64,000 nucleotides of DNA from Arthrobacter zhangbolii (GCF_022869865.1 NZ_CP094984.1:496001-560000), one strand, 5' to 3'; shown: positions 1 to 8,046, counted from the first letter of the stretch. The notes: generated by a model not told the origin, from the sequence alone. Numbers and translations: made by a program.

Positions 1-2
1 GC

Positions 3-896
3 TTCCTGTCCCGGCATCACTATGAAGTGACGGTGGAACTGCCTCCCAGCGGCCGCCGCCGCGCTCCGGTGGAACCGGACCTCCCCAGCCGGGCCTCCGC
101 GGCACGGGCCGGCATTTCGGCACTGCTCGAAGAGGCCGAACGGGCGGAGTCCACGCTGCATCCCGCTGCGCCTGCCGCGCCGGCCGGACCCGCCGCTCCG
201 GCGGTCTCCACCGGTTCCTTCGCGTTCGCTGAGTTGATCGACAACATCTCCGCCAGCACCGGCACACCCGCCGCACAGGCGCCCCCGGCACCGGCTGCGC
301 CGGGAGTCGCGAAGGCGGACGCCGCCCGGCTGTATCCGCCGCCGCTGAACCAGGGCAGGATCAACCAGGGCCTGGAGCCGGAACGCCGCGCCATCCCGCA
401 GGCACCCGCCCCGCTCGGCAATGCCGGTGATCTGGTCATGGTGGTGGGGTTGGGGGATGAGCCGCTGGAAGTCTGCCGGTCCATGGCCGAACTCGCGGGC
501 AGCGGTGCTGCCGCGGTCCGGGTTGCCGGTGCGCTGGAGACCGAGGGTGTGGGCCGGGCGGCAGACCGCCGGGCTGTGGCCACGGCCCGTGCCGCCGGCG
601 TGATGGCCGGGCACAGCATCTATCTTGCCTACGGGCTGGGCCGGTCCGGCACCGAAATGGGCCGGCACGCCACCCTGATCGCAGCACTGGCTGCAGACCA
701 GGTGTGGGTAGCCGTGGACGCCGGCCGCAAGCCCGAGGATACGGCCGCCTGGGTGGGGGCGGTACGCAACGCCGTCCCGGTGGACGCCGCGGCGGTTGAA
801 GGCATCGACACCACCGGAACACCTCAGTCAGTGAACGCGCTGAACCTGCCGATCGGCTGGCTCGACGGCGAGCCTTCACCCTCACCGGTGCTGTAG
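3..896 (+). CDS. FlhF-like SRP-type GTPase relative, degenerate (5' end outside window)
   Basis: The reading frame is open through the left edge, so the start is missing; the GTG at 27 is probably internal, because codons before it read HHYEVTVEL, similar to the end of the FlhF N-domain. After a long Ala/Pro-rich linker (about 70 residues) comes a C-terminal domain with the layout of the FlhF/SRP54 G domain: a beta strand LVMVVGLG where the P-loop should be, WVAVDAGRKPEDT in the DxxG region, and ALNLPIGWL like the FlhF C-terminal strand. The Walker A GxxGxGKT is absent (GLGDEPLEV instead), so GTP hydrolysis is doubtful. It lies 81 bp upstream of csrA, which suggests the end of a flagellar operon. 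The FlhF relation is inferred from fold order and context; no search was run. Confidence 0.6.
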   Translation, partial: FLSRHHYEVTVELPPSGRRRAPVEPDLPSRASAARAGISALLEEAERAESTLHPAAPAAPAGPAAPAVSTGSFAFAELIDNISASTGTPAAQAPPAPAAPGVAKADAARLYPPPLNQGRINQGLEPERRAIPQAPAPLGNAGDLVMVVGLGDEPLEVCRSMAELAGSGAAAVRVAGALETEGVGRAADRRAVATARAAGVMAGHSIYLAYGLGRSGTEMGRHATLIAALAADQVWVAVDAGRKPEDTAAWVGAVRNAVPVDAAAVEGIDTTGTPQSVNALNLPIGWLDGEPSPSPVL

Positions 897-965
897 CTGC
901 CCGCCCGCGCACCCATGGTGCCGCGGCCCCGCCTGCAGCTTCCCGGCAGGGGTCTCCGGTTGCGA

Positions 966-971
966 TAGAGT
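966..971 (+). promoter_or_regulatory. -10 element of csrA, leaderless spacing
   Basis: TAGAGT ends 6 nt before the csrA ATG, so the predicted transcript starts at or next to the A of the start codon. No ribosome binding site of normal strength is needed for this start. Confidence 0.5.
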
Positions 972-977
972 GGGCGG

Positions 978-1229
978 ATGCTGGTGCTAACACGCAGGTC
1001 CGGAGAGCAGATCCTGATTGGGGATGACATTGTCATTACCGTCCTGGATTCACGCGGTGACGGCGTACGCATCGGCATCGACGCGCCGCGCGGGGTTAAG
1101 ATCCAGCGTCACGAGGTAGTCCGTGCCGTGGAAGAAGCCAACGTGGCTGCCGCAGAGGCACTCCCGGACGCCGAAGAGCGCATCAAGGCGCTGCTGGCCG
1201 GCCGTATTGCGCCGCCCGAAAGCCAGTAA
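978..1229 (+). CDS. csrA: Carbon storage regulator CsrA, RNA-binding translational repressor
   Basis: CsrA binds GGA motifs in mRNA leaders and blocks translation; in Gram-positive bacteria its known target is flagellin mRNA (hag), with FliW as antagonist. The 83-residue product starts MLVLTRRSGEQILIGDDI, the typical CsrA N-terminus, continues with GVRIGIDAPRGVKIQRHEV, which carries the RNA-binding loop and Arg of strand 5, and has an acidic Ala-rich C-terminal tail. The length is slightly above the usual 60-75 residues. It lies directly after an FlhF-like gene and is followed by a strong terminator, so it is probably the last gene of a flagellar cluster. No fliW is present in this window. 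Confidence 0.95.
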   Translation: MLVLTRRSGEQILIGDDIVITVLDSRGDGVRIGIDAPRGVKIQRHEVVRAVEEANVAAAEALPDAEERIKALLAGRIAPPESQ

Positions 1230-1251
1230 CCCCCAGAGCAGATCTTCCGAA

Positions 1252-1292
1252 AACGACGCCCCGAGGTATCCCCCGGGGCGTCGTTGTTTTCT
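1252..1292 (+). terminator. Intrinsic terminator of csrA
   Basis: A 12-bp perfect inverted repeat (AACGACGCCCCG at 1252-1263 and CGGGGCGTCGTT at 1274-1285) is followed by GTTTTCTT, 22 nt after the csrA stop codon. Confidence 0.85.
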
Positions 1293-1299
1293 TAGCACC

Positions 1300-1345
1300 A
1301 AAACAGAAACCCCCGTTGTTCCTTGGGGAGAACATCGGGGGTTTC
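1300..1345 (-). terminator. Possible terminator for the small minus-strand ORF
   Basis: The inverted repeat GAAACCCCCG (1306-1315) and CGGGGGTTTC (1336-1345) is extended by internal GTTC/GAAC pairing. Read leftward it is followed by CTGTTTTGG. It lies 45 nt past the stop of the minus-strand ORF at 1391-1726. Confidence 0.5.
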
Positions 1346-1390
1346 CGGTCAACTGCCCGGGGACGGCCGGGCATATCAAGGGACCGGCGG

Positions 1391-1726
1391 CTAGGAGATA
1401 CCTCGCTGTGCGCGTTTGGCACCCAGCCACGGGAACCGGCTGCCGGCGGAACCCCGCCGGGCAGACGTTGCAGAGTCCCGCCGTACACTCAGGCCGGGGG
1501 ACGGGTTGTGAGGGGAGAGCCCGAAATACTCGGGCAGCACGCGGCGTTCATGCGCACTGCAGCGGACGCCGGGGTATTGGAAGCTGCGGATAATCCAGCG
1601 GCCGCGGTCCTCGAGCCAGTTCGGCACCATGCGGCGGTTGCATTCCGCGCAGATGGGAGCCTGGTAGTTGTCCCGCTGGACCTGCGTATAGCGGCGGGCG
1701 GTGTGGCCCAACGGCGCGGTTTCCAT
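1391..1726 (-). CDS. Small hypothetical protein with Cys/His pairs
   Basis: This 111-residue product is not recognised. It contains CAECNRRMVPNW around residues 26-37 and RCSAHERR about 30 residues later; this C-x2-C then C-x2-H pattern could bind one zinc ion. The C-terminal third is Ser/Arg-rich and looks less conserved. Support for a real gene is a clear ribosome binding site (GAGGAGAC, about 4 nt before ATG), a hairpin with a T-run downstream on the same strand, and the absence of a better candidate in this 700-bp stretch between csrA and the tRNA. It has no functional neighbour. It could be a small regulator or a nucleic-acid-binding protein; the sequence does not decide this. Confidence 0.5.
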   Translation of the reverse strand: METAPLGHTARRYTQVQRDNYQAPICAECNRRMVPNWLEDRGRWIIRSFQYPGVRCSAHERRVLPEYFGLSPHNPSPGLSVRRDSATSARRGSAGSRFPWLGAKRAQRGIS

Positions 1727-1900
1727 GCGTGTCTCCTCGATTCTCCGGCGGTTGCTGCCGGTCTGGCTCCACCACTGAGATTAGGTGCGGCGGCACCGGA
1801 AACCATCAACTCGGGCTCAAGGAAATCCGAATTTTTCCGCAGGATTACCGCAAGACCGTATCCGGGCCCGGCAGGGACCCGGCGGACTGCTGCCGGGACG

Positions 1901-1935
1901 CAAAAAGCCCCCGGCGCGAAGGCGCCGGGGGCTTT
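1901..1935 (-). terminator. Terminator of tRNA-Thr(CGU)
   Basis: The inverted repeat 1906-1917 / 1922-1933 (AGCCCCCGGCGC and its complement) is followed, read leftward, by TTTTTG. It lies 12 nt past the tRNA 3' end. Confidence 0.85.
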
Positions 1936-1945
1936 GCTCTTGCTG

Positions 1946-2021
1946 TGGAGCCTCCTGCCAGAATCGAACTGGCGACCTTCTCATTACGAGTGAGACGCTC
2001 TACCAACTGAGCTAAGGAGGC
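1946..2021 (-). tRNA. tRNA-Thr (anticodon CGU), CCA encoded
   Basis: The minus strand folds as a cloverleaf: acceptor GCCTCCT/AGGAGGC, D arm TTAGCTCAGTTGGTAGAGC, anticodon arm TCTCA-CTCGTAA-TGAGA with anticodon CGT, and T arm with GTTCGATTC. TCCA follows the acceptor stem, so the CCA end is genomically encoded. It has its own promoter and terminator. Confidence 0.95.
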
Positions 2022-2063
2022 GGGCTTCATCAGTCCGTTGCCGGCCAGAATCCACAAGGAACT

Positions 2064-2092
2064 ACTTTATACGTACGGGCGGGTGCGGTCAA
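2064..2092 (-). promoter_or_regulatory. Promoter of tRNA-Thr(CGU)
   Basis: On the minus strand TTGACC (2087-2092) and TAAAGT (2064-2069) are separated by 17 bp, a good housekeeping sigma promoter ending about 42 nt upstream of the tRNA 5' end. Confidence 0.7.
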
Positions 2093-2106
2093 AATGAGCC
2101 GGGCGC

Positions 2107-3675
2107 TCAGCAGACGGTGTTCTCCGCCGGCAGGGTCCCGTCCACAAAGTAGTCGTCCACTATGTTGTCAATGCAGTCGCTGCCGCGCCCGTAGGCGGTG
2201 TGGCCTTCGCCTTCAAGGGTCACCAGTACGGCGGACTCCATCTGCGCGGCAAGGGCCTCGGCCCACTCGTACGGGGTGGCGGGATCTCCGGTGGTGCCGA
2301 TGACAAGCACCTCATCCGCCCCGGATGCCTTGATGGGATGCGGCTCATTCACGGGTGCGTAGGGCCAGGCCTCGCAGGTGATGCCGCCGTAGGCCAGGTA
2401 TTTGCCCAGGGTGGGGGACGCGGCTTCCAGTTCCTTCGCGTCCGCGGCCATCTGCGCGTCGTCGGCGACCATCGGATAGTCAAGGCAGTTAATCGCGTTG
2501 AAAACCACAAAGCTGTTGGACGCGTACGTGCCGTCATCGGTGCGGTCGGCGCTGATATCAGCGAGCCGGAGCATATAGGTCGGATCGCCCTCGGTCAGGA
2601 CCTGCTCAAGCGCCTGCGACAGCGCGGGCCAGTTCGCGTCGTCGTACAAGGGAGTGATGAAGCCGGAGACAAAGGTGGAGACGGTCACGGTCCGTCCGTC
2701 CGCCGCGGTCAGCGGGCTTTCCTCCACTGACGCGAACAGGGCCTGGATGGTTTCCACGGCCTCGTCGACGCTGCCTTCAAGCGGGCAATTGCTGCCGGAG
2801 AGGCAGTCCTCAACGTAGGCGCGGATGGCCTTTTCAAAGGCAGCGGCCTGGCCGAGCGTGACGTCCTCGTTGCTGGCCGCGGGGTCCAGTGCGCCGTCGA
2901 GCACCAGGCGGCCCACGTTGTTCGGGAACAGTTCTGCGTAGGTGGCGCCCAGGAAGGTGCCGTAGGAGAAACCGAGGTAGTTCAGCTTCCGGTCCCCGAC
3001 GACGGCGCGGAGGATGTCCATGTCGCGTGCGGCGCTGGTGGTATCCACAAAGCCGAGCAGTTCGCCGGACTCTGCGGCGCAGGCGTCGGCGAACTCCTTG
3101 GCGCTGAGCCGCGCCTCGGCCAGCCCTTCAGGGGTACTCGGGTCCACGTATTCGGCGCGGGCTTCATCCAGTTCTTCATCGCTGAGGCACTCCACGGGGG
3201 TGGATCGGCCGACTCCGCGGGGGTCGAAGCCCAGGATGTTGAAGTTTTCGCGCAGCCGGTCGCTGGTGACGTTCTCCACGTACTCGCTGACCACGGAGTA
3301 CCCGGAGCCGCCGGGGCCGCCGGGATTGAGCAGTACGGTGCCCTGGGCTTCCTTGTCCGCTTCCGCCATTACCACGGCAAGTTCCACGGTTCCGGCGCCG
3401 GGGTCGGCATAATCCAGGGGCGCATCCACGGTGGCGCAGCGGAGGCTTCCCTCGCAGTCCGTCCAGGTGACCTCCTGGCTGTAGAACTCCATCAGGTCCT
3501 CGGGCACGGTGCCGATGACATCCGCAGCCGCGGTGGTGGCCGTGTCGCTGCTGCCGGTTTCCTCCCCATTGGGCTCGGTGCCGGCGGTGCAGGCTGTGGC
3601 TGCGGCCAGAAGTACCACCGAGGCGGCGGCGGCAGCCAGCCGCGGGAAACGGCGGCGTGCGGTGGCGGTGGTCAT
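2107..3675 (-). CDS. Secreted alpha/beta-hydrolase lipoprotein, TAP-like peptidase family
   Basis: This is a serine hydrolase of the tripeptidyl-aminopeptidase-like family (Streptomyces SlpD/TAP type), which removes short peptides from the N-terminus of substrates outside the cell. Starting at 3675 (522 residues), the signal peptide runs RRRFPRLAAAAASVVLLAAATAC, and the Cys is a likely lipidation site. The oxyanion region is LLNPGGPGGSG, the nucleophile elbow is GFSYG, and the acid and base are in VIGTTGDPATP and GEGHTAYG. The chosen start has AGGAG 6 nt upstream. An alternative start 16 codons earlier (3723) overlaps the holB stop as TAATG and would only lengthen the signal n-region. It is the third gene of the tmk-holB group. 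Substrate is unknown. Confidence 0.88.
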   Translation of the reverse strand: MTTATARRRFPRLAAAAASVVLLAAATACTAGTEPNGEETGSSDTATTAAADVIGTVPEDLMEFYSQEVTWTDCEGSLRCATVDAPLDYADPGAGTVELAVVMAEADKEAQGTVLLNPGGPGGSGYSVVSEYVENVTSDRLRENFNILGFDPRGVGRSTPVECLSDEELDEARAEYVDPSTPEGLAEARLSAKEFADACAAESGELLGFVDTTSAARDMDILRAVVGDRKLNYLGFSYGTFLGATYAELFPNNVGRLVLDGALDPAASNEDVTLGQAAAFEKAIRAYVEDCLSGSNCPLEGSVDEAVETIQALFASVEESPLTAADGRTVTVSTFVSGFITPLYDDANWPALSQALEQVLTEGDPTYMLRLADISADRTDDGTYASNSFVVFNAINCLDYPMVADDAQMAADAKELEAASPTLGKYLAYGGITCEAWPYAPVNEPHPIKASGADEVLVIGTTGDPATPYEWAEALAAQMESAVLVTLEGEGHTAYGRGSDCIDNIVDDYFVDGTLPAENTVC

Positions 3676-3722
3676 GTCATGCTCCTGGCGGGGTAGGTCA
3701 GCGCTCATGGCGGGGTTGGTCA

Positions 3723-4865
3723 TTACAGCAGGCTCAGCGTCATGGCTTCGATGGCGAGCAGCGGGGCCACGTTGGTGGTCACCAGCCGGCGGCGCACCGT
3801 GTTGATCTCTTCCATGCGCATCAGCGTTTGTTCCGGTGAACCATAGGCGGCGAACTCGTCCAGTTCGCGGCGCAGGGATTCGTTAACTAGCGGTCCGCCG
3901 CTGCCGAGCTGGATCATCAGCACATCGCGGTAGAAGGACAGCAGATCCGTCAGGGCGCGGTCAAAATAGTCGTTCTTGGACCGCTTGGCCCGGCGCACCT
4001 GGTCCTCCTCCAGCCGCTTGAGCTGGCTGCGCAGCGCCGGCGGCAGCGTGCCCCCGGCAGGCGCCCCGAGGGACGCCAGCAGCGCCTCCTTCTCGGCAGC
4101 GTCCCGCTGTTCAAAGGAGCTGGTTGCCTCCGCTTCTGCCAGCGCCACCAGATCAGCGGCAGCCTTCATGGCCCCGGAGACATTCCGCAGCATCAACGGC
4201 AGCCGGACAATACTGTCCCGCCGGGTGCGGGCCCCTTCGTCGGTAGCCAGCCGCTTGGCCACGCCAATATGGCTCTGGGCAGCGCGGGCAGCACTGAGCG
4301 CCACGTCCGGATCGATGCCGTCACGGCGGATCAGCAGCTCGGCCACATCCTCCACCGGCGGCAGACGCAGGCCCACCGGGCGGCAGCGGGACCGGATGGT
4401 CACCAGGACATCGCCGGGGCTGGGGGCGCAGAGCAGCCAGATGGTCCGCGGCGGGGGTTCTTCGATGGCTTTAAGCAGCACGTTGGTGCTGCGTTCCTGC
4501 ATGCGGTCCGCATCTTCGACAATGATGACCCGCCAGCGCCCGGTGGACGGCTTGTCCTGTGCCTTGCGAACCAGTTCGCGGGCCTCATCGATGCTGATGG
4601 TGACCTTTTCCGTGGTCACGGACGTCACGTCTGCGTGGGAGCCTGCCAGCACGGTCCGGCAGGCCTTGCACTCCCCGCAGCCACGCAGGGCGGGATCTTC
4701 CTGGTCACAGACCAGGGCGGCAGCGAATGCGCGGGCGGCGTTGGAGCGGCCGGAGCCGGGCGGGCCGGTGAACAGCCAGGCGTGGTTGGGGCGGGCTTCC
4801 GCGGCCCCGCGGCGCAGCTGCTCCACCACGGGATCCTGTCCCTGCAGGTCCTCCCAGACACTCAC
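3723..4865 (-). CDS. holB: DNA polymerase III subunit delta'
   Basis: Delta' is the stator subunit of the clamp-loader complex that places the beta sliding clamp on DNA. The product is 380 residues. It starts GTG within GTGA, overlapping the tmk stop codon by 4 bp, so translation is probably coupled. The AAA+ N-domain has a P-loop-like GPPGSGRSN in which the usual Lys is Arg, consistent with delta' not hydrolysing ATP. A four-Cys zinc module (CDQEDPALRGCGECKACR) follows, then VIIVEDADRMQ (Walker B region) and LLKAIEEPPPRTIWLL (typical delta' sensor region). The C-terminal third is helical, as in the oligomerisation collar. Confidence 0.95.
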   Translation of the reverse strand: MSVWEDLQGQDPVVEQLRRGAAEARPNHAWLFTGPPGSGRSNAARAFAAALVCDQEDPALRGCGECKACRTVLAGSHADVTSVTTEKVTISIDEARELVRKAQDKPSTGRWRVIIVEDADRMQERSTNVLLKAIEEPPPRTIWLLCAPSPGDVLVTIRSRCRPVGLRLPPVEDVAELLIRRDGIDPDVALSAARAAQSHIGVAKRLATDEGARTRRDSIVRLPLMLRNVSGAMKAAADLVALAEAEATSSFEQRDAAEKEALLASLGAPAGGTLPPALRSQLKRLEEDQVRRAKRSKNDYFDRALTDLLSFYRDVLMIQLGSGGPLVNESLRRELDEFAAYGSPEQTLMRMEEINTVRRRLVTTNVAPLLAIEAMTLSLL

Positions 4866-5509
4866 GGCAGCAGGGTTTCCACGCGCTGCAGGATGGTCCG
4901 GGCCAGTTCCTCCACGGGACGGCCGGCGTCGAGGACCAGGTACCGGCCGGGGTCCGCCTGCGCGGTTTCCAGGAAGGCACGGCGGATCTGCAGATGGAAG
5001 GTATCCGGTTCCGATTCCAGCCGGTCTTCAGCGGCCTGACCCGCGGTCCTGCGGTCCCGTCCGCGTTCAGGGTCGACGTCGAGCAGCACCGTCAGGTCCG
5101 GTTCCAGGCCTTCGGTGGCCCACTCGTTCAGGCCGCGCACTGTATCGGTACCCAGGCCGCGGCCCGCTCCCTGATAGGCAACGGAGCTGTCTATGTAGCG
5201 GTCGCAGACCACTACGGTTCCGGCAGTGAGCGCCGGCCGGATCACCTGCCGGACATGGGCGGCCCGGGATGCGGCGAAGATCAGGGCTTCGGTGCGCGCA
5301 TCAATTTCGCCGTTGCCGTGTTCCAGCACAAGTGCGCGAAGCGACTCACCCACGGGGGTGCCGCCGGGCTCACGGGTGCGCAGGACCGAATGCCCGCGAT
5401 CCTGCAGGGCGACAGCCAGGCGCTGTGCCTGCGTGGACTTGCCGGCACCGTCTCCGCCCTCCATGGCAATAAACAGGCCGCGGGGTTCGGGGGGAATAGA
5501 AGTGCTCAC
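4862..5509 (-). CDS. tmk: Thymidylate kinase (dTMP kinase)
   Basis: Tmk phosphorylates dTMP to dTDP with ATP in DNA precursor synthesis. The 215-residue product shows the P-loop MEGGDGAGKSTQ at residues 16-27, the REPGGTPVGE substrate motif, the CDRYIDSSVAYQGAGRGLG segment with the DRY/S motif, and a Lid region rich in Arg. The length is normal. The start is GTG, preceded on the minus strand by TAGGCT with 6 nt spacing and no clear ribosome binding site, so the transcript is probably leaderless. It heads a leftward operon with holB and a secreted peptidase; the tmk-holB pairing is common in actinobacteria. Confidence 0.96.
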   Translation of the reverse strand: MSTSIPPEPRGLFIAMEGGDGAGKSTQAQRLAVALQDRGHSVLRTREPGGTPVGESLRALVLEHGNGEIDARTEALIFAASRAAHVRQVIRPALTAGTVVVCDRYIDSSVAYQGAGRGLGTDTVRGLNEWATEGLEPDLTVLLDVDPERGRDRRTAGQAAEDRLESEPDTFHLQIRRAFLETAQADPGRYLVLDAGRPVEELARTILQRVETLLP

Positions 5510-5515
5510 CCGCCT

Positions 5516-5521
5516 AGCCTA
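5516..5521 (-). promoter_or_regulatory. -10 element of tmk, leaderless spacing
   Basis: TAGGCT (minus strand) lies 6 nt before the GTG start of tmk. Confidence 0.5.
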
Positions 5522-5715
5522 CCTAGTGAGTCTGGGAAGGCTGAGCCGGGGCGGCCGCGGGCAGCAGGAGGCCCGGGGTGCGGCAAAGCGTCGAGGCGGA
5601 GCCGTGCGTGTGAAGGGCCACGACACCCGGATAGCGTTTCCCCGGCACGGCTCCCGGCGGCAGCTTCATTGAGCCGGCGCGTAACACGCAGTCCCGGCGG
5701 AGCCGGCGGGCGGTT

Positions 5716-5721
5716 TAGGCT
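5716..5721 (+). promoter_or_regulatory. -10 element of the trans-sulfuration gene, leaderless spacing
   Basis: TAGGCT lies 7 nt before the ATG at 5729. It supports this start over longer versions of the frame that would run back through tmk. Confidence 0.5.
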
Positions 5722-5728
5722 GGCAACC

Positions 5729-6880
5729 ATGAGCCACACTTTTGCCGACGGGCCCGCAGCGGAGCTTTCTCCCGAGACCCTGGTTGTCTCGGCCGGACGT
5801 CCCCCGCGTGAACACGACGCCCCGGTGAATCCGCCGATTGTCCTGACCTCCACCTTCTTCGGCACCGGCGCGCCGGTGCCGGGGGAGCGGGGCTACGGGC
5901 GGTACTCGAACCCCACGTGGGATCCGTTCGAGGAAGCGCTCGCCGGTCTGGAAGGCGCCGACCAGCCTGCCCTGGTCTTCTCCTCCGGCCTGGCCGCCGT
6001 GATGGCCGCCCTGTCCCTGGTGCCTCCGGGCGGGGTAGTGGTGATGCCGCGGCACAGCTATCAGGGCTCGCTGCTGCTAGCGGCGGGCGAGGCGGAGAAC
6101 GGCCGCTTCAGCATACGCACCGTGGATATCGCGGACACCCGTGAGGTGATAGCGCAGCTCGACGGCGCGTCCCTGCTTTGGCTGGAGAGCCCCACCAATC
6201 CGATGCTGGAGGTGGCGGAAATCGCGGTGCTGGCTGATGCCGCCCACGCCGCCGGCGCGCTGGTGGTTGTGGACAACACCTTCGCTACCCCGCTGGTCAC
6301 CCAGCCCCTGGCCCTCGGCGCCGACGTCGTGGTGCATTCGGTGACCAAGTACCTGGCCGGGCACTCCGACGTCGTACTCGGAGCCACAGTGACCTCCGGC
6401 CCGGATCTGCTGGCCCGCCTGTTGCGCTACCGTTCGCTGCACGGCGCCGTCGCCGGACCGTTCGAGGTGTGGCTGGCGCTGCGCGGCCTGCGGACCCTGG
6501 CCCTGCGGATTGAGCGCTCGCAGGCCACGGCCATGGAACTGGCACGGCGGCTGCAGACACTGCCGCAGGTGGACCGGGTGCGCTATCCGGGGCTGCCGGA
6601 TGACCCGGGGCATACCCGCGCTGCCGCCCAGATGAACGGGTTCGGCTCCATTTTGTGTATTGAGGTTGCCGGCGGCGCGGCCGCCGCGGAGAAAGTCACT
6701 GAAGCCGTGAACCTGTGGCTGCCCGCCACCTCGCTGGGCGGCGTGGAGTCCCTGATTGAGCGGCGTCGGCGGCAGCCCGGTGAACCGCATACCGTTCCGG
6801 AGGGGCTGCTGCGGCTGTCCACCGGAATAGAAAACCTCGAAGACCTCTGGAAAGACCTCGAGCAGGCACTTACACGGTAG
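5729..6880 (+). CDS. PLP-dependent trans-sulfuration enzyme (cystathionine gamma-synthase/lyase family)
   Basis: The family interconverts homoserine esters, cysteine, cystathionine and methionine by PLP chemistry. The 383-residue product has the family layout: a YGRYSNPTWDPFEEALAGLEG substrate-entry segment near residue 55, FSSGLAAVMAAL, the aspartate of VVDNTFATPLVTQPL, and the PLP lysine K207 in SVTKYLAGHSD. The C-terminal PATSLGGVESLIERR carries the conserved carboxylate-binding Ser and Arg. Whether it is cystathionine gamma-synthase, gamma-lyase or methionine gamma-lyase cannot be decided from motifs alone. It is divergent from tmk and followed after 9 bp by a DUF2516 gene. Confidence 0.9.
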   Translation: MSHTFADGPAAELSPETLVVSAGRPPREHDAPVNPPIVLTSTFFGTGAPVPGERGYGRYSNPTWDPFEEALAGLEGADQPALVFSSGLAAVMAALSLVPPGGVVVMPRHSYQGSLLLAAGEAENGRFSIRTVDIADTREVIAQLDGASLLWLESPTNPMLEVAEIAVLADAAHAAGALVVVDNTFATPLVTQPLALGADVVVHSVTKYLAGHSDVVLGATVTSGPDLLARLLRYRSLHGAVAGPFEVWLALRGLRTLALRIERSQATAMELARRLQTLPQVDRVRYPGLPDDPGHTRAAAQMNGFGSILCIEVAGGAAAAEKVTEAVNLWLPATSLGGVESLIERRRRQPGEPHTVPEGLLRLSTGIENLEDLWKDLEQALTR

Positions 6881-6883
6881 GCT
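6878..6883 (+). promoter_or_regulatory. -10 element of the DUF2516 gene, leaderless spacing
   Basis: TAGGCT overlaps the stop codon of the preceding gene and ends 6 nt before the GTG at 6890. Confidence 0.45.
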
Positions 6884-6889
6884 AGCGCT

Positions 6890-7225
6890 GTGTTCCTAAT
6901 GTTCCAGATTCAGCACTACCTTTACGTGGCGCTCGGCATCATTGCGCTCGTTATCGAGCTGTGGGCCTTCTTCGACTGTGTGCGGCGCAAACCCGCCGAG
7001 TTCGAGCGCGCCTACAAACGGACCAAGGGATTCTGGCTTGGCCTGACCGGCGGTGCCAGCGCCGTAGGCGTGATTGCCGTACTGCTGCCCTCGCCGCTGA
7101 GCCTGCTGCTGTTCCAGCTGGCCGCTGTGATTGCCGCGTGCGTGTATCTGGCCGATGTAAAGCCGGCCATGGGAAGCTCCCGCGGCCGCGGCGGCAGCAG
7201 CCAGGGACCGTACGGCCCCTGGTAA
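6890..7225 (+). CDS. DUF2516 family small membrane protein
   Basis: This 111-residue membrane protein matches the actinobacterial DUF2516 type: an N-terminal membrane segment YLYVALGIIALVIELWAFF (about residues 9-27), a basic cytoplasmic loop RRKPAEFERAYKRTKGFW with the conserved K-x-F-W, then two more hydrophobic segments (about 50-67 and 71-88), and a Gly/Ser-rich tail ending GPYGPW. The function of the family is unknown. The GTG start is supported by TAGGCT 6 nt upstream. It is convergent with the next gene, with 17 bp between them. Confidence 0.85.
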   Translation: MFLMFQIQHYLYVALGIIALVIELWAFFDCVRRKPAEFERAYKRTKGFWLGLTGGASAVGVIAVLLPSPLSLLLFQLAAVIAACVYLADVKPAMGSSRGRGGSSQGPYGPW

Positions 7226-7242
7226 ACCGGCCCGGTCAGGGC

Positions 7243-8034
7243 CTACCCCGGCCGGACAGCGTCCCACGCCACGGTGATTTCGCCGAGCCGCCAACGCGCC
7301 GGTCCGGTCAGCAGTGGCGCGCCGCCGGCCTTCAGCGCGGCGCACATCGCGATCCAGCGCTGGCGGTTGCCGTAGGAGGCCATCGGGGCTGCCTCCTCCC
7401 ACGCGCGGTCCATGGCCTGCAGGAATGCATGGACCCGTTCGCCCGGCACATTGCGGTGGATCAGCGCCTTGGGCAGCCGCTCGGCCACATCGGATGGCCG
7501 GTCAAAATCTCCGAACCGCAGCGAAATGCTCAGCGACACCGGACCCTTTGCATCCAGTTCCACCCAGGTGGCCCGCCGGCCGATTTCATCGCAGGTCCCG
7601 TCGATGAAAATACCGTCCGGTGCCAGCCGGGAGCAGACCATCTCCCAATGCTGGGCGTAATCCTCCTCCGCATACTGGCGCAGCACGTTGAAGGCCCGGA
7701 CCATGACCGGCCTGCGCCCGTCCACCGGCAGTTCAAAACCACCCTGACGGAAGCTGAGCCCGCTGCGTTCCAACGGTTTTGCGGCGCGCACGCGAGCCGG
7801 ATCAATTTCAATGCCCACCACCTCCACGTCCGAACGCACCCGGCCCAGCCGGCCGTGGAGTTCGACGGCGGTGGTGGGCGCAGCGCCGTAGCCCAGGTCC
7901 ACGATCAGCGGATCCGCTGCCTGCCGCAGCCGCCACCGCGCGGGGCCCGCCAACCAGCGGTCCACCCGTCGGAGTCGGTTCGGGTTTGTAGTGCCCCGGG
8001 TCACATTTCCTACGGGTTTTTGCGGTTTTTGCAC
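7243..8034 (-). CDS. Class I SAM-dependent methyltransferase
   Basis: The 263-residue product has a Rossmann methyltransferase core: motif I VDLGYGAAPTTAVELHGRL (SAM glycine loop), the acidic end of strand 2 in VVGIEIDPARV, and RAFNVLRQYAEEDY near motif III/IV. No target-specific domain is visible, so the substrate is unknown. The start is chosen at GTG 8034 because TACCAT lies 6 nt upstream on the minus strand, the same leaderless layout as several neighbours; the frame is open for 235 codons further upstream, but that part runs antisense through gpmA. It is divergent from gpmA (126 bp). Confidence 0.8.
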   Translation of the reverse strand: MQKPQKPVGNVTRGTTNPNRLRRVDRWLAGPARWRLRQAADPLIVDLGYGAAPTTAVELHGRLGRVRSDVEVVGIEIDPARVRAAKPLERSGLSFRQGGFELPVDGRRPVMVRAFNVLRQYAEEDYAQHWEMVCSRLAPDGIFIDGTCDEIGRRATWVELDAKGPVSLSISLRFGDFDRPSDVAERLPKALIHRNVPGERVHAFLQAMDRAWEEAAPMASYGNRQRWIAMCAALKAGGAPLLTGPARWRLGEITVAWDAVRPG

Positions 8035-8040
8035 CAGACA

Positions 8041-8046
8041 ATGGTA
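8041..8046 (-). promoter_or_regulatory. -10 element of the methyltransferase, leaderless spacing
   Basis: TACCAT (minus strand) lies 6 nt before GTG 8034. This site decides between possible starts. Confidence 0.45.

Noticed and set aside
5510-5728. Possible SAM or other riboswitch before the trans-sulfuration gene
   Set aside because: The -10 element is 7 nt before the start codon, leaving no leader RNA, and no riboswitch core motif is visible.
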